DNA of 64,000 bases. It comes from Mesorhizobium sp. 65-26. Its GTDB lineage: Bacteria > Pseudomonadota > Alphaproteobacteria > Rhizobiales > Rhizobiaceae. Where the stretch lies: the NCBI GenBank assembly GCA_001899205.1, contig MKVL01000042.1, forward strand, positions 186,001 to 250,000, read 5' to 3'. The notes under the pieces were generated by a model. It was not told the origin of the DNA and did not search any database. It saw nothing but the letters and a program-made list of their open reading frames with translations. Positions within the stretch are counted from its first letter, which is position 1, and the number at the start of each line of letters is the position of its first letter. Shown in pieces: positions 9,105 to 20,315 of the stretch. The position numbers and the translations under genes are program-made.

Positions 9105-9584
9105 CTAGACGGCCGCCTTGTAGTCGCCGGATTTGCCGCCGGTCTTCTCCACCAGGCGGACGCCGGAAATGGTCATGCCGCGATCGATCGCCTTGGCCAT
9201 GTCGTAGATGGTGAGGCAGGCGACGGATGCGGCCGTCAGCGCCTCCATCTCGACGCCGGTCTTGCCCGTCACGCGGGCAAGGGCCGTCACCTTAAGACCC
9301 GGCAAGGCATGGTCCGGCTCGATCTCGACGGAAACCTTGGTGAGCAGGAGCGGATGGCAGAGCGGGATCAACTCATGCGTCTTCTTGGCCGCCATGATGC
9401 CGGCGATGCGGGCCGCGCCGAGGACGTCGCCCTTCTTGGCGTTGCCGGCAAGGATCGCGGCAAGTGTCTCCGGCAGCATCGACAAGAAACCCTCGGCGAT
9501 GGCCGTACGCGTCGTCTCGGTCTTTTCGCCGACATCGACCATGTTGGCCTCGCCCTGGGCGCCGAGATGGGTGAGCGCCGGCAC
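9105..9584 (-). CDS. moaC: Cyclic pyranopterin monophosphate synthase MoaC
   Basis: 159 residues, normal length. Converts the 3',8-cyclo-GTP intermediate made by MoaA to cyclic pyranopterin monophosphate in molybdenum-cofactor synthesis. Signatures: [16 protein letters not shown] near residue 14, [13 protein letters not shown] near 75, and [15 protein letters not shown] near 108 with the catalytic region. It starts four bases after the trpC stop and is followed immediately by moeA, so it is co-transcribed with the trp genes; this trp-moa arrangement is common in Rhizobiales. Confidence 0.97.
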   Translation of the reverse strand: MPALTHLGAQGEANMVDVGEKTETTRTAIAEGFLSMLPETLAAILAGNAKKGDVLGAARIAGIMAAKKTHELIPLCHPLLLTKVSVEIEPDHALPGLKVTALARVTGKTGVEMEALTAASVACLTIYDMAKAIDRGMTISGVRLVEKTGGKSGDYKAAV

Positions 9585-9587
9585 GGC

Positions 9588-10400
9588 TCAGCTCGCCTCG
9601 GCCGTGGCCGGGCCCATCAGCAGTTGCCGGGTCGCCGCGGTCACGTCGTGCTGGCGCATGAGGCTCTCACCGACCAGGAACGTGCCGATACCGCTGCGTT
9701 GCAGACGGCGGCAGTCCTCATGGGTGAAGATGCCGCTTTCGCCGACGAGCAGGCGGTCGGCGGGCACCATCGGCGCCAGCCGTTCCGACGTATCGAGGCT
9801 GGTCTCGAACGTCCGCAGGTTGCGGTTGTTGATGCCGATCATCCGGGACGACAGGGCGAGCGCCCGATCCATCTCCGCCTCGTCATGCACCTCGATCAGC
9901 GCGTCCATGCCAAGCTCGGACGCTGCCGCTTCGAGCTCCCGCGCCATGTCGTCATCGACGCTTGCCATGATGATCAGGATCGCGTCGGCGCCCCAGGCGC
10001 GCGCCTCGTAGACCTGGTAGGGGTCGTAGAGAAAGTCCTTGCGCAGCGCGGGCAGGGCGACCGCCTTGCGTGCATTGGTCAGGAACTCGGGCGCGCCCTG
10101 GAAGGAGGGGGCGTCGGTCAGCACCGACAGGCAGGCCGCGCCGCCCTCGGCATAGGCCTTGGCCAGCGCCGGTGGATCGAAGTCGGCGCGGATGAGACCC
10201 TTGGAGGGGCTTGCCTTCTTGATCTCGGCGATCAGCGCGAAAAGGCCCACCTTGCGCCTGGCCTCCAGCGCGGCGTGGAAGCCGCGCGGCGCGTCGGTAT
10301 CCCTGGCGCGCGCCTTGAGGTCGGAGAGGGGCACACGGCTCTTCGCGGCGGCGATCTCGTCGCGCTTGTAGGCCTCGATCTTGCGAAGAATGTCTGACAC
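9588..10400 (-). CDS. trpC: Indole-3-glycerol-phosphate synthase
   Basis: 270 residues. Closes the indole ring of CdRP in tryptophan synthesis. TIM-barrel motifs: the active-site loop [14 protein letters not shown] near 58, [17 protein letters not shown] near 115, and the phosphate-binding [12 protein letters not shown] near 215. Stand-alone enzyme, with no TrpF fusion. It begins three bases after trpD and is part of the ppiD-trpD-trpC-moaC-moeA operon. Confidence 0.97.
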   Translation of the reverse strand: MSDILRKIEAYKRDEIAAAKSRVPLSDLKARARDTDAPRGFHAALEARRKVGLFALIAEIKKASPSKGLIRADFDPPALAKAYAEGGAACLSVLTDAPSFQGAPEFLTNARKAVALPALRKDFLYDPYQVYEARAWGADAILIIMASVDDDMARELEAAASELGMDALIEVHDEAEMDRALALSSRMIGINNRNLRTFETSLDTSERLAPMVPADRLLVGESGIFTHEDCRRLQRSGIGTFLVGESLMRQHDVTAATRQLLMGPATAEAS

Positions 10401-10403
10401 GCT

Positions 10404-11414
10404 CTACTCGTTCGAAATGGCCACAACCCGGTCGAGCACCTGCAGCGCCTTGCCGCTGTCGATTGCCCGCGCGGCCTCGGCGATGCCTTCGGCAAGCGTC
10501 GATACCTTTCCGGCCACGACCAGGCCCGCGCCGGCATTCATCAGCACCGTATCGCGATAGGCGCCGGCCTCGCCGCCGAGCACCGCGCGCAGCGCTTTTG
10601 CATTGTACGCAGCGTCACCGCCGCGCAGTTCATCCTTGCGATGGCGTTTCAAGCCGACCGCTTCAGGGGTCAGCGTGAAGCTGCGGATCTCGCCGCCGAC
10701 CAGTTCGGCGACCAGCGTCTCGCCCGTCGTGGTGATCTCGTCATAACCGTCGCCATGCGCGACCCAGGCATGGTCCGCGCCCAGCGCCTTCAATGTCTCG
10801 GCCACTGGCATGACCCATTCCGGCAGGAACACACCGATCATCTGGCGGCTGACACCGGCCGGATTGGAAAGCGGGCCGAGCAGGTTGAAGATGGTGCGTG
10901 TGCCAAGCTCGACGCGCGTCGGGCCGACATGCTTCATGGCCGGATGATGCGCGGGCGCGAACATGAAACCGACGCCGGCCTCGTTGATGCAGCGGCTGAT
11001 CGCCTCCGGCGTCAGATCGATCTTGATCCCCAGGGCAATGAGCACGTCCGCCGAGCCGGTCTGCGAGGACAGGCCGCGATTGCCGTGCTTGGCAACCGGC
11101 ACACCGCACGCGGCGATGACGAAAGCGGATGCCGTCGAGATGTTGACACTATGCGAATTGTCGCCGCCGGTGCCGACAATGTCGACCGCGCCAGCCGGCG
11201 CCTCCACGCGCAGCATCTTGGAGCGCATGGTGGCAACGGCACCGGAAATCTCGCTGACCGCTTCGCCGCGCACGCGCAACGCCATCAGGAAGCCGCCGAT
11301 CTGCCCGGGCGTTGCGTCGCCCGACATGATGATGTCGAAAGCCTCGCGCGCTTCCTCGAAGGAAAGCGCGGTGCCCGTGGCGATCTTGGCGATATGGGTT
11401 TTCAGCGCGCTCAT
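10404..11414 (-). CDS. trpD: Anthranilate phosphoribosyltransferase
   Basis: 336 residues. Joins anthranilate to PRPP in the second step of tryptophan synthesis. PRPP-binding [17 protein letters not shown] near residue 78, catalytic-loop [15 protein letters not shown] near 108, and the second substrate segment near [15 protein letters not shown]. The ATG overlaps the ppiD stop by 4 bases. Its substrate, anthranilate, is also the product of kynU about 7 kb away, so the window holds both a source and a consumer of anthranilate. Confidence 0.97.
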   Translation of the reverse strand: MSALKTHIAKIATGTALSFEEAREAFDIIMSGDATPGQIGGFLMALRVRGEAVSEISGAVATMRSKMLRVEAPAGAVDIVGTGGDNSHSVNISTASAFVIAACGVPVAKHGNRGLSSQTGSADVLIALGIKIDLTPEAISRCINEAGVGFMFAPAHHPAMKHVGPTRVELGTRTIFNLLGPLSNPAGVSRQMIGVFLPEWVMPVAETLKALGADHAWVAHGDGYDEITTTGETLVAELVGGEIRSFTLTPEAVGLKRHRKDELRGGDAAYNAKALRAVLGGEAGAYRDTVLMNAGAGLVVAGKVSTLAEGIAEAARAIDSGKALQVLDRVVAISNE

Positions 11415-13303
11415 CTGGCCAGGGCCTGGGTTGCGGCGGCCTGATCGATACGGACATCGTACTGCGTCCGCAACTGCGCCACCAGTTCGTCGAGAAGGTC
11501 GTCGGACAGGCCGGCGTTGAAGCCCTTCTGTGCGTCTTCAGGCACGGAGCTGGCATCCGCGCCGGCCGGCTCGAACACTTCCGCCACCTTGAACAGGATC
11601 TGCCCGTCGCCAGTGGGCGAGGGGATCAGCCCGGTGCCGCCTTCGCCGACGCCGAACATCACGGCAGCGCCTTCCTTGCCGAAATCGGCGTCGTCGGTCT
11701 CACGCTTGAGGCCGCGCTTGGTCTGCTTGTCCAGCTTGAGCTCGCCGGCGATGACGTCGAGCGTCGTACCGGCCTTGAGCCGCTTCTCCAGATCCTCGGC
11801 CTTCGCGGTGAGGCGCTTGGACGTTTCGGCGGCCGTCCAGTCGGTGACCACCTTCTGGCGGACCTCGTCTAGCGTCCGGTCGCGGGCCGGCGTGATCGAA
11901 TTCACCTCGTAGAAGATGTAGCCATTGTCGGCGGTCGTGATGCCGTCGTTCTCGGCCTGAGGCTCGGCCGTGAACACCGCCTTGATCAGCTCCGGCGATT
12001 CCGGCAGGTCCTTGACCACGCTGCCGTCCGGCCTGAGGCCCGTGCGGTCGACGGCGTCGATGGTGACCAGCTTCAGCTTCAGCTTTTCGGCCGCCTCTGC
12101 AAGGCTCGCGCCGGAAGCACGCGTGTCCTCGTACTTGTCATGCACGTCCAGCAGGATGCGGCTCGCCTCGCCGATCGCGAGATCCTTGCGGATCTCGTCG
12201 GAAACCTCGGCCAGCGACTTGATGACTTCCGGCTTGATCTCGGTGACGCGCAGCAGGACGGGGCCAAACGCACCCTGGACGACAGGGCTGACCTCGTTGG
12301 CGCTGAGCTTGAAGGCCTCTTCGGCAACCGCCTTGTCGGCGATCTTGTCCTTCGAAAGCGTGCCGAGCAGGATGTCAGCCTCGGTCTTGCCCTCGGCGGC
12401 GACGATCTTGTCGAACGTGGCGCCGGTCTTCAGCGAATCGAGCGCTGCCTTGGCGGCGTCCGGCGTCTTGAAGATGAGCTGTTCGATGGTGCGCGTCTCG
12501 GGCGTGGTGTAGCGCGCCTTGCTCTTGTTGTAGTCCTCGCTGACCTGGCTGTCGGTGATGGCAGTCGGGTCCATGATGTCCACCGGCTCGAGCCGGACGT
12601 AGGAGAACTTGCGGTATTCAGGAGCCGCGTAGGTCTTCTTGTTCTGCTCGAAATAGGCCTGCAGCGCGCTGTCCGAAGGCGCCTCGATCGGCTCGACCAG
12701 CGACTTGGGCAGGCTCACATAGTCAATGGTGCGGTCCTCGCCCCGGTACAGAGCGACAGCCTTGAGGAATGTGTTTGGCGCCTTGAGTCCGTCGGAGATC
12801 GCCTCGACGATCTGCTGGCGGACCGCCACGTTGGCGCGGTTCTTCAGATAGTCTTCCGGCCGCATGCCGACCTGCTGCAGCAGGTATTCGAACGTGCGTC
12901 GGTCGAAGGTGCCGCCAGGTCCCTTGAAGGCCGGGTCCTCGCGAGTCAGCTCGGCCAGCCGGTCCTTCGAGAGGCCGAGCCCGAGCTTGCGGGCCTGTTC
13001 GTCGAGAACGGCGCCGCCAACGAGCTGACCGAGCACCTGACCGTCAATGCCGAGCGCGGTCGCCTGCTCATGCGTCAGGCGCTGGCCGAACTGCTGCGAC
13101 ATCTGGTTGAGCTGACGGTCGTAGGCGAGCCGATACTCGTTGAGAGACACCTTGGTGCCTCCGGCCATGATGACCGCGTCGTGTCCGGCGAAGCCGCCCA
13201 TCATCCGCCCGGAAATACCCCAGACCAGGAAGCTCAAAACCAGCAGTGAAAGCAGCGCCTTCGCGACCCAGGTGCCCGCCGCGCTTCTCAATATACCAAG
13301 CAT
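11411..13303 (-). CDS. ppiD: PpiD/SurA-like periplasmic peptidyl-prolyl isomerase, membrane anchored
   Basis: About 630 residues from the ATG at 13303 ([20 protein letters not shown]). The open frame runs further upstream only because it is antisense to tpiA. One N-terminal transmembrane helix ([18 protein letters not shown]) anchors a large periplasmic part: a SurA_N-like chaperone domain (residues ~35-240) and a degenerate parvulin/PPIC rotamase domain (~245-380), followed by a long C-terminal domain. PpiD helps outer-membrane and secreted proteins fold as they leave the Sec translocon; a secG gene lies 1.1 kb away. It is the first gene of the trpDC-moaC-moeA operon (ATGA overlap with trpD) and is divergent from tpiA. 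Confidence 0.92.
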   Translation of the reverse strand: MLGILRSAAGTWVAKALLSLLVLSFLVWGISGRMMGGFAGHDAVIMAGGTKVSLNEYRLAYDRQLNQMSQQFGQRLTHEQATALGIDGQVLGQLVGGAVLDEQARKLGLGLSKDRLAELTREDPAFKGPGGTFDRRTFEYLLQQVGMRPEDYLKNRANVAVRQQIVEAISDGLKAPNTFLKAVALYRGEDRTIDYVSLPKSLVEPIEAPSDSALQAYFEQNKKTYAAPEYRKFSYVRLEPVDIMDPTAITDSQVSEDYNKSKARYTTPETRTIEQLIFKTPDAAKAALDSLKTGATFDKIVAAEGKTEADILLGTLSKDKIADKAVAEEAFKLSANEVSPVVQGAFGPVLLRVTEIKPEVIKSLAEVSDEIRKDLAIGEASRILLDVHDKYEDTRASGASLAEAAEKLKLKLVTIDAVDRTGLRPDGSVVKDLPESPELIKAVFTAEPQAENDGITTADNGYIFYEVNSITPARDRTLDEVRQKVVTDWTAAETSKRLTAKAEDLEKRLKAGTTLDVIAGELKLDKQTKRGLKRETDDADFGKEGAAVMFGVGEGGTGLIPSPTGDGQILFKVAEVFEPAGADASSVPEDAQKGFNAGLSDDLLDELVAQLRTQYDVRIDQAAATQALAR

Positions 13304-13448
13304 CGTTACGTCCGATTTATGCGCATAGCCCGCATGCGCGGAGTCTGAAACATGCGCAATAGCGCCCTTCAGGTCCACTGTCGATTGCTTTGTGGGTTGA
13401 TTTTGGTAGTGAGGTCGGGAGCCGACCACTGCCGGAGAAGCAAATCCC
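13304..13448. promoter_or_regulatory. ppiD/tpiA divergent promoter region with ATGCGC repeats and a leader hairpin
   Basis: ATGCGC occurs three times (13319-13324, 13334-13339, 13352-13357); the first copy is inside the palindrome TATGCGCATA (13318-13327). A perfect hairpin GGTCGG-GAG-CCGACC (13413-13427) stands about 20 bases before the tpiA ATG and can be extended by AGT/ACT across a bulge. Function unknown. Confidence 0.4.
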
Positions 13449-14213
13449 ATGACACCTGGAATTCGTCCGCTGATCGCGGGCAACTGGAAGATGAACGGCA
13501 CCAGTGCCTCCCTCAACGAACTCAGGATGATCGGCAATGGCTTCATGAGCGGCCTCGACGCCGAGGCCGAAGCGCTCGTCTGCGTTCCCGCGACGCTGCT
13601 CACCCGCGCGGCGGAAATCCTGTCGCGCACGCCGGTGCGAGTCGGCGGCGAGGATTGCCACGCCAACGAGAGCGGCGCGCACACAGGTTGCATCTCGGCC
13701 GAGATGCTCAGGGATGCCGGCGCAAGCTACGTCATCGTCGGTCATTCCGAACGGCGCGCCGACTGCGGCGAGGATGACGCCGCCGTCCAGGCAAAAGCCA
13801 AGGCCGCCTGGCGCGCCGGGCTCGTCGCGATCGTCTGCATCGGCGAGACCAAGGCTCAGCGGGAGGCGGGCGCCACGCTCGACGTGTTGTCGGGTCAGCT
13901 CGCGGGCTCCGTGCCGTCCAGCGCCACCGCTGCCAACACCGTCATTGCCTATGAGCCGGTCTGGGCGATCGGCACGGGCTTGACGCCGACGGTGGCTGAT
14001 GTGGCCGAGGCGCATGCGCACATCCGCCAGAAGCTCTCCGAACTGCTCGGCGGCGCCGCCGCGAAGATGCGCATTCTCTATGGTGGCTCGGTCAAGCCAT
14101 CCAACGCCGCCGAACTGCTGGGCGTCGCCAATGTGGATGGGGCGCTCGTCGGCGGCGCGAGCCTCAAGGCCGCGGACTTTTTCGGCATAGCGGAAGCGCT
14201 CCGCGCCGTCTGA
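13449..14213 (+). CDS. tpiA: Triosephosphate isomerase
   Basis: 254 residues, standard. Interconverts dihydroxyacetone phosphate and glyceraldehyde-3-phosphate. All signatures are present: GNWKMNG near residue 11 (catalytic Lys), GHSERR near 98 (catalytic His), [10 protein letters not shown] near 168 (catalytic Glu), and the phosphate loop [11 protein letters not shown] near 213. Divergent from ppiD, with a stable hairpin in its leader. Confidence 0.98.
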   Translation: MTPGIRPLIAGNWKMNGTSASLNELRMIGNGFMSGLDAEAEALVCVPATLLTRAAEILSRTPVRVGGEDCHANESGAHTGCISAEMLRDAGASYVIVGHSERRADCGEDDAAVQAKAKAAWRAGLVAIVCIGETKAQREAGATLDVLSGQLAGSVPSSATAANTVIAYEPVWAIGTGLTPTVADVAEAHAHIRQKLSELLGGAAAKMRILYGGSVKPSNAAELLGVANVDGALVGGASLKAADFFGIAEALRAV

Positions 14214-14397
14214 GAGAGGCTTCGTCCCGTCGATGCATTGCGGCGGCCGCCGGTGGGAATGGCCGTTTCGTTGCAAATGACGCATCGATCCCCATATTCC
14301 GGCCACGGGCTTGGAAATACCGCCAAAGCATTGTATTGAGCCGCCTCCAAGTCACCGGTCGTGCCCGCGACCGCGCAAGGCATTGCCAGGATAAACA

Positions 14398-14907
14398 ATG
14401 GAAACCGTACTTATCGTCATCCACCTCATGGTCGTGCTCGCCCTTGTCGGCGTGGTGCTGCTGCAGCGTTCCGAAGGCGGTGGCCTGGGCATTGGTGGCG
14501 GTTCCGGTTTCATGACCGCGCGCGGCGCCGCCAATGCGTTGACCCGGGCGACGGCGATACTGGCTGCCGCTTTCTTTGCCACCTCGCTGGTCCTGTCGAT
14601 CGTCGCGCGCTATGGCGAGAAGCCGATCGATATTCTCGACCGCGCGCCGGCGAGCACGGCGCCTGCGGGCGGCAACAACGCCGGCAAGGGCGTTCTCGAT
14701 CAGCTGCCCGGTTCCACGCCCGCCGCTCCGGCCGGCAACAGCACGGCGCCGACCCCACCCTCGGGCAATGGCGCGACGGCTACGCCGCCAGCGACGACGC
14801 CTGCTCCCGCATCCGGAACGACGACGCCTGCTCCCGCCTCGGGAACGGCGACGACTCCGCCGGCGACGAACACCGCTCCGGCCGCGCCGCAGGTCCCCAA
14901 ACAGTAA
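14398..14907 (+). CDS. secG: Preprotein translocase subunit SecG with a long repetitive tail
   Basis: 169 residues. The first ~75 residues are a normal SecG: METVLIVIHLMVVLALVGVVLLQRSEGGGLG, then a second transmembrane helix (ATAILAAAFFATSLVLSIV). SecG supports SecYE during protein export. The remaining ~90 residues are an Ala/Pro/Thr-rich, low-complexity cytoplasmic or exposed tail, including two tandem copies of TTPAPASGT. Such extensions are known in Rhizobiales but vary in length. It is monocistronic, 184 bp after tpiA (nothing else seen in that gap) and followed by a strong terminator. Confidence 0.95.
   Translation: METVLIVIHLMVVLALVGVVLLQRSEGGGLGIGGGSGFMTARGAANALTRATAILAAAFFATSLVLSIVARYGEKPIDILDRAPASTAPAGGNNAGKGVLDQLPGSTPAAPAGNSTAPTPPSGNGATATPPATTPAPASGTTTPAPASGTATTPPATNTAPAAPQVPKQ
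14794..14847 (+). repeat. 27-bp tandem repeat in the secG tail
   Basis: Two adjacent 27-base units (14794-14820 and 14821-14847) differ at two positions. Each encodes TTPAPASGT. The near identity suggests recent slippage duplication inside the low-complexity SecG tail. Confidence 0.85.
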
Positions 14908-14920
14908 ATACGGGCTTATG

Positions 14921-14943
14921 GCCGAAATCCACGTGATTTCGGC
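14921..14943 (+). terminator. Hairpin downstream of secG
   Basis: Perfect 9-bp stem GCCGAAATC / GATTTCGGC with a 5-base loop, 14 bases after the secG stop. No T tract. It precedes a much stronger terminator, so it may protect the 3' end or act as a first stop. Confidence 0.5.
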
Positions 14944-14974
14944 GTCCGCAGCCAGGATGAGCCTTGAACGACAC

Positions 14975-15015
14975 GGCGCCGGGAACCCGCAGTTCCCGGC
15001 GCCTGTTTTGCTTTT
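14975..15015 (+). terminator. Rho-independent terminator after secG
   Basis: A 12-bp perfect GC-rich stem, GGCGCCGGGAAC (14975-14986) with GTTCCCGGCGCC (14992-15003), and a 5-base loop are followed by TGTTTTGCTTTT. Textbook intrinsic terminator for secG. Confidence 0.92.
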
Positions 15016-15145
15016 CCGGGCGGCATTCCGGCGTGTCGCCGGTTTCTGGGCCTCGGTTGCGCTACAACCTGTTGTTGTTTGAACACAGTTGAGACAAATG
15101 CTGTTTGATCACGTCGATTCGATCCAGCGTGACCGGACAGCCCGC

Positions 15146-15175
15146 TTGAGGCATCTCCGGCTAATCGATTATAGA
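15146..15175 (+). promoter_or_regulatory. Candidate sigma70-type promoter for the L,D-transpeptidase gene
   Basis: TTGAGG (15146-15151), 18-base spacer, TATAGA (15170-15175), about 80 bases before the ATG. It lies in the 348-base gap after secG; apart from the terminators, nothing else was seen in that gap. Confidence 0.5.
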
Positions 15176-15255
15176 TTGCGTGCGGCATTTTCAGCGTCTT
15201 TCGAGGCGCGGGGCGACGCCGTGGGCAACAAGCATTGAACGATCGGATCTTCGCC

Positions 15256-16380
15256 ATGCAGCTTCGCAGCTTCATCTTCATGGGACTCTGTGCCGTATTG
15301 GGCATGAGCTCCCAAGCCTTTGCCGGAATGCCGGCAAACATGGGGTCACCGCAGTCGGTCGAGCAGACCGATGTCATCAAGGTCGCCGCGAAAAGCGACG
15401 CCGCGCAGTTGAAGATACTCAAGAGGAAGAAGAGCCCGACCCCGGCGGACCTTGCCGAGATCAAGCAGCTCGAAGCCAAGATCGCCGCCGACAAGGAGGC
15501 CGCTCAGGCCAAGGCGCTCGAAGCTCGCAAGCTGGCCATGCGCGATGCCGCGAAGGCCAAGGCGGACGCCGAGCGGCAGGCATGGCTGGCCAAGAAAGGC
15601 CAGCCCGCCAAGCAGACCGAAGTGGCCGACGCCAAGCCCGCTAAGAAGACCGCCAAGATCATCGAACCCGCCGAGCCGATGGCTCCGGTGCAGCCGGCCG
15701 ACCCGATTCCCGCGGAAGCCATGAACGTCACTCAGACGGGCAATAACGGTGAATTGCGCAGCGAGACGCCCGGCCAGAAGCAGACCAGCAGCAGCGGCGG
15801 CCTGTTCGCCGGCCTGTTCGGCGGCTCCTCGGCCACGTCGATCAGCTATCTGCCGGAAACGCGCGCGCTCGACGCGGCGCTTGCCAAGAAGGACGCCAAG
15901 CGGCCGTTCAAGGTGAAGCCGGAATTCGTTCCGCAGGACGTGAACTTCACCGGATACGAGCCGGGCACCATCGTCATCGACACCAGCGCCCGTCGCCTTT
16001 ACCTCGTCGAGAGCTTTTCGACGGCGCGTCGCTACGCCATCGCGGTTGGCCGCGAAGGCCTGCAGTTCAAGGGCACGGTCGCTGTCGGCGACAAGCAAGA
16101 GTGGCCGCGCTGGATCCCGACGCTGGACATGCAGAAGCGCGAGCCGAAGCACTACGGCCAGTACAAGGACGGCATGCCCGGCGGCGGCGAGAACCCGCTC
16201 GGCGCGCGCGCCATCTACCTCTATGACGGCAAGAAGGACACGCATCTGCGTATCCACGGCACCATTGCGCCGCAGTCGATCGGAACCAGCGCCTCAAACG
16301 GCTGCTTCCGCATGATGAACGAGCATGTGATGGATCTCTACAGCCGGGTGAAGGTTGGCACCAAGGTCGTCATCATCTGA
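15256..16380 (+). CDS. L,D-transpeptidase (YkuD domain), exported
   Basis: About 374 residues from the ATG at 15256; an in-frame TTG at 15235 is less likely. A signal peptide (MQLRSFIFMGLCAVLGMSS..AFA) is followed by a Lys/Ala/Glu-rich, probably coiled-coil stretch (residues ~45-125), a Pro-rich linker and a C-terminal YkuD domain. The catalytic motif is intact: His in RIHGTI (near 334) and Cys in SNGCFRM (near 350). These enzymes make 3-3 cross-links in peptidoglycan or attach proteins to it in the periplasm; which of the two applies cannot be read from sequence. Single gene, with its own promoter and terminator. Confidence 0.93.
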   Translation: MQLRSFIFMGLCAVLGMSSQAFAGMPANMGSPQSVEQTDVIKVAAKSDAAQLKILKRKKSPTPADLAEIKQLEAKIAADKEAAQAKALEARKLAMRDAAKAKADAERQAWLAKKGQPAKQTEVADAKPAKKTAKIIEPAEPMAPVQPADPIPAEAMNVTQTGNNGELRSETPGQKQTSSSGGLFAGLFGGSSATSISYLPETRALDAALAKKDAKRPFKVKPEFVPQDVNFTGYEPGTIVIDTSARRLYLVESFSTARRYAIAVGREGLQFKGTVAVGDKQEWPRWIPTLDMQKREPKHYGQYKDGMPGGGENPLGARAIYLYDGKKDTHLRIHGTIAPQSIGTSASNGCFRMMNEHVMDLYSRVKVGTKVVII

Positions 16381-16400
16381 CAGTTAGACACAGACTGCCG

Positions 16401-16431
16401 AAAGGGCCGGCACCGCCGGCCCTTTTGTTTT
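16401..16431 (+). terminator. Rho-independent terminator after the L,D-transpeptidase gene
   Basis: Perfect stem GGGCCGGC (16404-16411) / GCCGGCCC (16415-16422) with a 3-base loop, then TTTTGTTTT. An A run precedes the stem. Confidence 0.92.
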
Positions 16432-16524
16432 GACCAGACAACGCCCAGTGCGGGTATCGTGCCATTTCGGGAAAAAGCTCTCGCGGCGGTTTTTTCTCTG
16501 GCGGAATCAATTCGGCCGCGTTAA

Positions 16525-18165
<1,641 letters not shown>

Positions 18166-18183
18166 GGGCTCGGTATTCAGGTG

Positions 18184-18207
18184 ATGTCGGCCTGCAAGGG
18201 CCGGCAT
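18184..18207 (+). terminator. Hairpin downstream of pyrG
   Basis: ATGTCGGCC (18184-18192) pairs with GGCCGGCAT (18199-18207), including one G-U pair, around a 6-base loop. It lies 18 bases after the pyrG stop and has no T tract, so terminator function is tentative. Confidence 0.4.
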
Positions 18208-18279
18208 CCCATGCTTCCGGTGCTCGCCTGAAAGCTGACCTTCCGGCTCTCCGTGTAGGGTCGGCTCCGCGGACCCGTG

Positions 18280-18819
18280 ATGCAAACCTACGTCGCACTG
18301 CTCTACAGCATCATCCTGGGCGAGGGGCGGCGGGTGGTGATGGCCGACCTGAAGGCGATGGCCGAGGAGCTCGGGCTGAAGAACGTCCGCACTCTGGTCG
18401 CCACCGGCAATCTGGTGTTCGAGACGCGGGCAGGGAACATTCCAGAGCTCGAGCAACGGCTGGAAAAGGCCTTCGCGCGAACTTTCGGGCGCCATGTGGA
18501 CATCATCGTGCGCGGCGGCGGGGATTGGCTGAAACTTGCCGCCGGCAATCCATTCCTGGCTGAATCCGCTGATACGGCCGATCAGGTTGCCGTCCGCGTC
18601 ATGCGCGCGCCGGTGCCAGCGGATGCTGTCGACGCACTCCAGGCTCGTGCCGCGGGCGACGAGAAAGTGACCTGGGTCGACGGCGATATCTGGCTTTTCT
18701 TTTCGCGCGAGCGGCCGAGTTCGCGGTTGCTCGCGGCCGCCAATCACAAGCGCTTCGGCGTCGGTACCTCGCGCAACTGGAACACCGTGCGCCGGCTGGC
18801 CGAGATGGTCGGCGGATAG
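18280..18819 (+). CDS. DUF1697 domain protein
   Basis: About 179 residues. Fits the DUF1697 family: an N-terminal MQTYVALLYSIILGEGRRVVMADLKAM, then KNVRTLVATGNLVFE, and a C-terminal ANHKRFGVGTSRNWNTVRRLAEM, which is the conserved end of the family. The biochemical role of DUF1697 is unknown to me. The ATG at 18280 follows a GTG that is also in frame. No strong ribosome site was seen. It converges on the NCS1 permease gene across a hairpin. Confidence 0.85.
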   Translation: MQTYVALLYSIILGEGRRVVMADLKAMAEELGLKNVRTLVATGNLVFETRAGNIPELEQRLEKAFARTFGRHVDIIVRGGGDWLKLAAGNPFLAESADTADQVAVRVMRAPVPADAVDALQARAAGDEKVTWVDGDIWLFFSRERPSSRLLAAANHKRFGVGTSRNWNTVRRLAEMVGG

Positions 18820-18825
18820 ATGATG

Positions 18826-18855
18826 GAAGGGGGCGGCTTTCGCCGCCCCTTCTGT
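18826..18855. terminator. Bidirectional terminator between DUF1697 and the NCS1 permease
   Basis: GGGGCGGC / GCCGCCCC core stem (18830-18837 and 18842-18849) with a TTTC loop, extended by GAA(G)/TTC across one extra G. It is followed by TCTGTCTT on the plus strand and placed exactly between two convergent genes. Confidence 0.65.
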
Positions 18856-18857
18856 CT

Positions 18858-20315
18858 TCAGGCCTTTGCCGTATGTGCCCCGGCGCCGAGCGCCATGGTG
18901 CGCAGCACATAGTAGATGGTCCCAGCGATCGCGACGCCAAAAAACCAGCCGTAGACCCCCCACCATGACGGCAGCCAGTTGGTGAAGTTGGGCAGGATCG
19001 AGGAGAAGACCGCGCCGATGCCGGCGGCAATGAAGGCGTTGACGTGCCAGCCCTCCTGGAAGCGGAATTCGCCGTCTTCCCGGTAGAGCGCCTCGACGTC
19101 GACCGCGCCTTTGCGGATCAGATAGTAGTCGATCATCATCACGCCGAAGATCGGCCCCATCGTCGCGCCGATGACGTTGACGAAGGATGCAGCGCTGCCT
19201 TCCCACGGCGCGAAGGGATAGAGCACCAGAGCGATCAACGCCGCGATATAGCCGCCCTTCTTGAAGTCGATCTGGCGCGGGAAGACATTGGAGAAGTCGA
19301 AGGCCGGCGAGACGAAGTTCGCCACCACGTTGATGCCGAGTGTCGCCACCGCAAAAGTGAGCGCGGCGAGCGCCGCCAGGAACCAGTTGTCGAACTTGGC
19401 CGAGATCTGGTCGGGATGGAGCAGAACCTCATGATAGACGTCGTAAGCGGCGATCGTGGTGACGCCGGCGACCAGCGAGAACAGGATGAGGTTGATCGGC
19501 AGGCCCCAGATGTTGCCCTTGCGCACCGCCGCATAGTCCGGGGAGTAGCGGGCGAAGTCGCAGAAGTTGAGGTAGAGCGCCGAGAAATAGGTCACCCAGA
19601 TCGCCGCTACAGCGAACAGCGCGGTCCACGAACCCGGCTCGCCCGGAACGCCGGCATCCTTGGTCTTTTCGAGCAGCACCTCCATCGGGATGTCGCTTGT
19701 GAAGGCGAAGGTGCCTGACTTCACGCAGAGATAGACGGCCAGCACCAGCATCATCACCCACACGGCAGGACCGGCCCAGTCCTGGAAGCGGCGCACCGTT
19801 TCCATGCCCTTCTGGATGATCAGCAATTGCAGCGCCCAGATCACCACGAAGCAGATCACCTCCAGGGTGGAGTGGCCAAGCATGTGCGAGGTCTTGTTGA
19901 ACTCGTCGAACCATTGCAGGCGCGTCAGCAGCGCCACGATCGCGCCCGATGCCGCCGCGGTCTGGGCGCCGTACCAGAAGCAAGCAACGACGGCGCGCAC
20001 CAGCGCCGGGATGTTCGCGCCCCAGATGCCGAACGAGGCGCGAGCGAGCACCGGATAAGGCACGCCGGTCTTCACCCCGGCATAACCGACGAGATTCATC
20101 AGGAAAAAGATGATCAGCGAGCCGATGCCGATGGCGATGATGAAGTTGACGAAGCCGCCGCAGAACAGAAACAGGCTGGCCGCGAGGTAGTAGCCCCAGA
20201 GGCTGTGGACGTCCGATGTCCAGACGTTGAAGATGGAGAACGGCCCCCAGTTCCGGACCGTTGCCGGGGCGAGGTCGTCATTATAGAGGCCGGGCGATGC
20301 ACCTTGTATCGTCAT
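18858..20315 (-). CDS. NCS1-family nucleobase:cation symporter
   Basis: About 485 residues from the ATG at 20315, preceded by AAAGGGG. Some 12 hydrophobic helices. The conserved NCS1 start is visible (ND..P.....W..FSIFNVWTSDVHSLWGYY), as is VKTGVPYPVLARASFGIWGANIPAL, the helix that contributes to the substrate site. The family imports purines, pyrimidines, hydantoins, allantoin or thiamin with Na+ or H+. No catabolic gene for any of these is adjacent, so the substrate is open. Monocistronic by layout. Confidence 0.88.
   Translation of the reverse strand: MTIQGASPGLYNDDLAPATVRNWGPFSIFNVWTSDVHSLWGYYLAASLFLFCGGFVNFIIAIGIGSLIIFFLMNLVGYAGVKTGVPYPVLARASFGIWGANIPALVRAVVACFWYGAQTAAASGAIVALLTRLQWFDEFNKTSHMLGHSTLEVICFVVIWALQLLIIQKGMETVRRFQDWAGPAVWVMMLVLAVYLCVKSGTFAFTSDIPMEVLLEKTKDAGVPGEPGSWTALFAVAAIWVTYFSALYLNFCDFARYSPDYAAVRKGNIWGLPINLILFSLVAGVTTIAAYDVYHEVLLHPDQISAKFDNWFLAALAALTFAVATLGINVVANFVSPAFDFSNVFPRQIDFKKGGYIAALIALVLYPFAPWEGSAASFVNVIGATMGPIFGVMMIDYYLIRKGAVDVEALYREDGEFRFQEGWHVNAFIAAGIGAVFSSILPNFTNWLPSWWGVYGWFFGVAIAGTIYYVLRTMALGAGAHTAKA

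Noticed and set aside
12140-13249. 369-codon open frame on the plus strand
   Set aside because: Antisense to ppiD; no homology recognised and the sense protein has clear domains.
13304-13693. N-terminal extension of PpiD
   Set aside because: The frame stays open into the antisense of tpiA, but [18 protein letters not shown] at 13303 is the natural membrane-anchor start.
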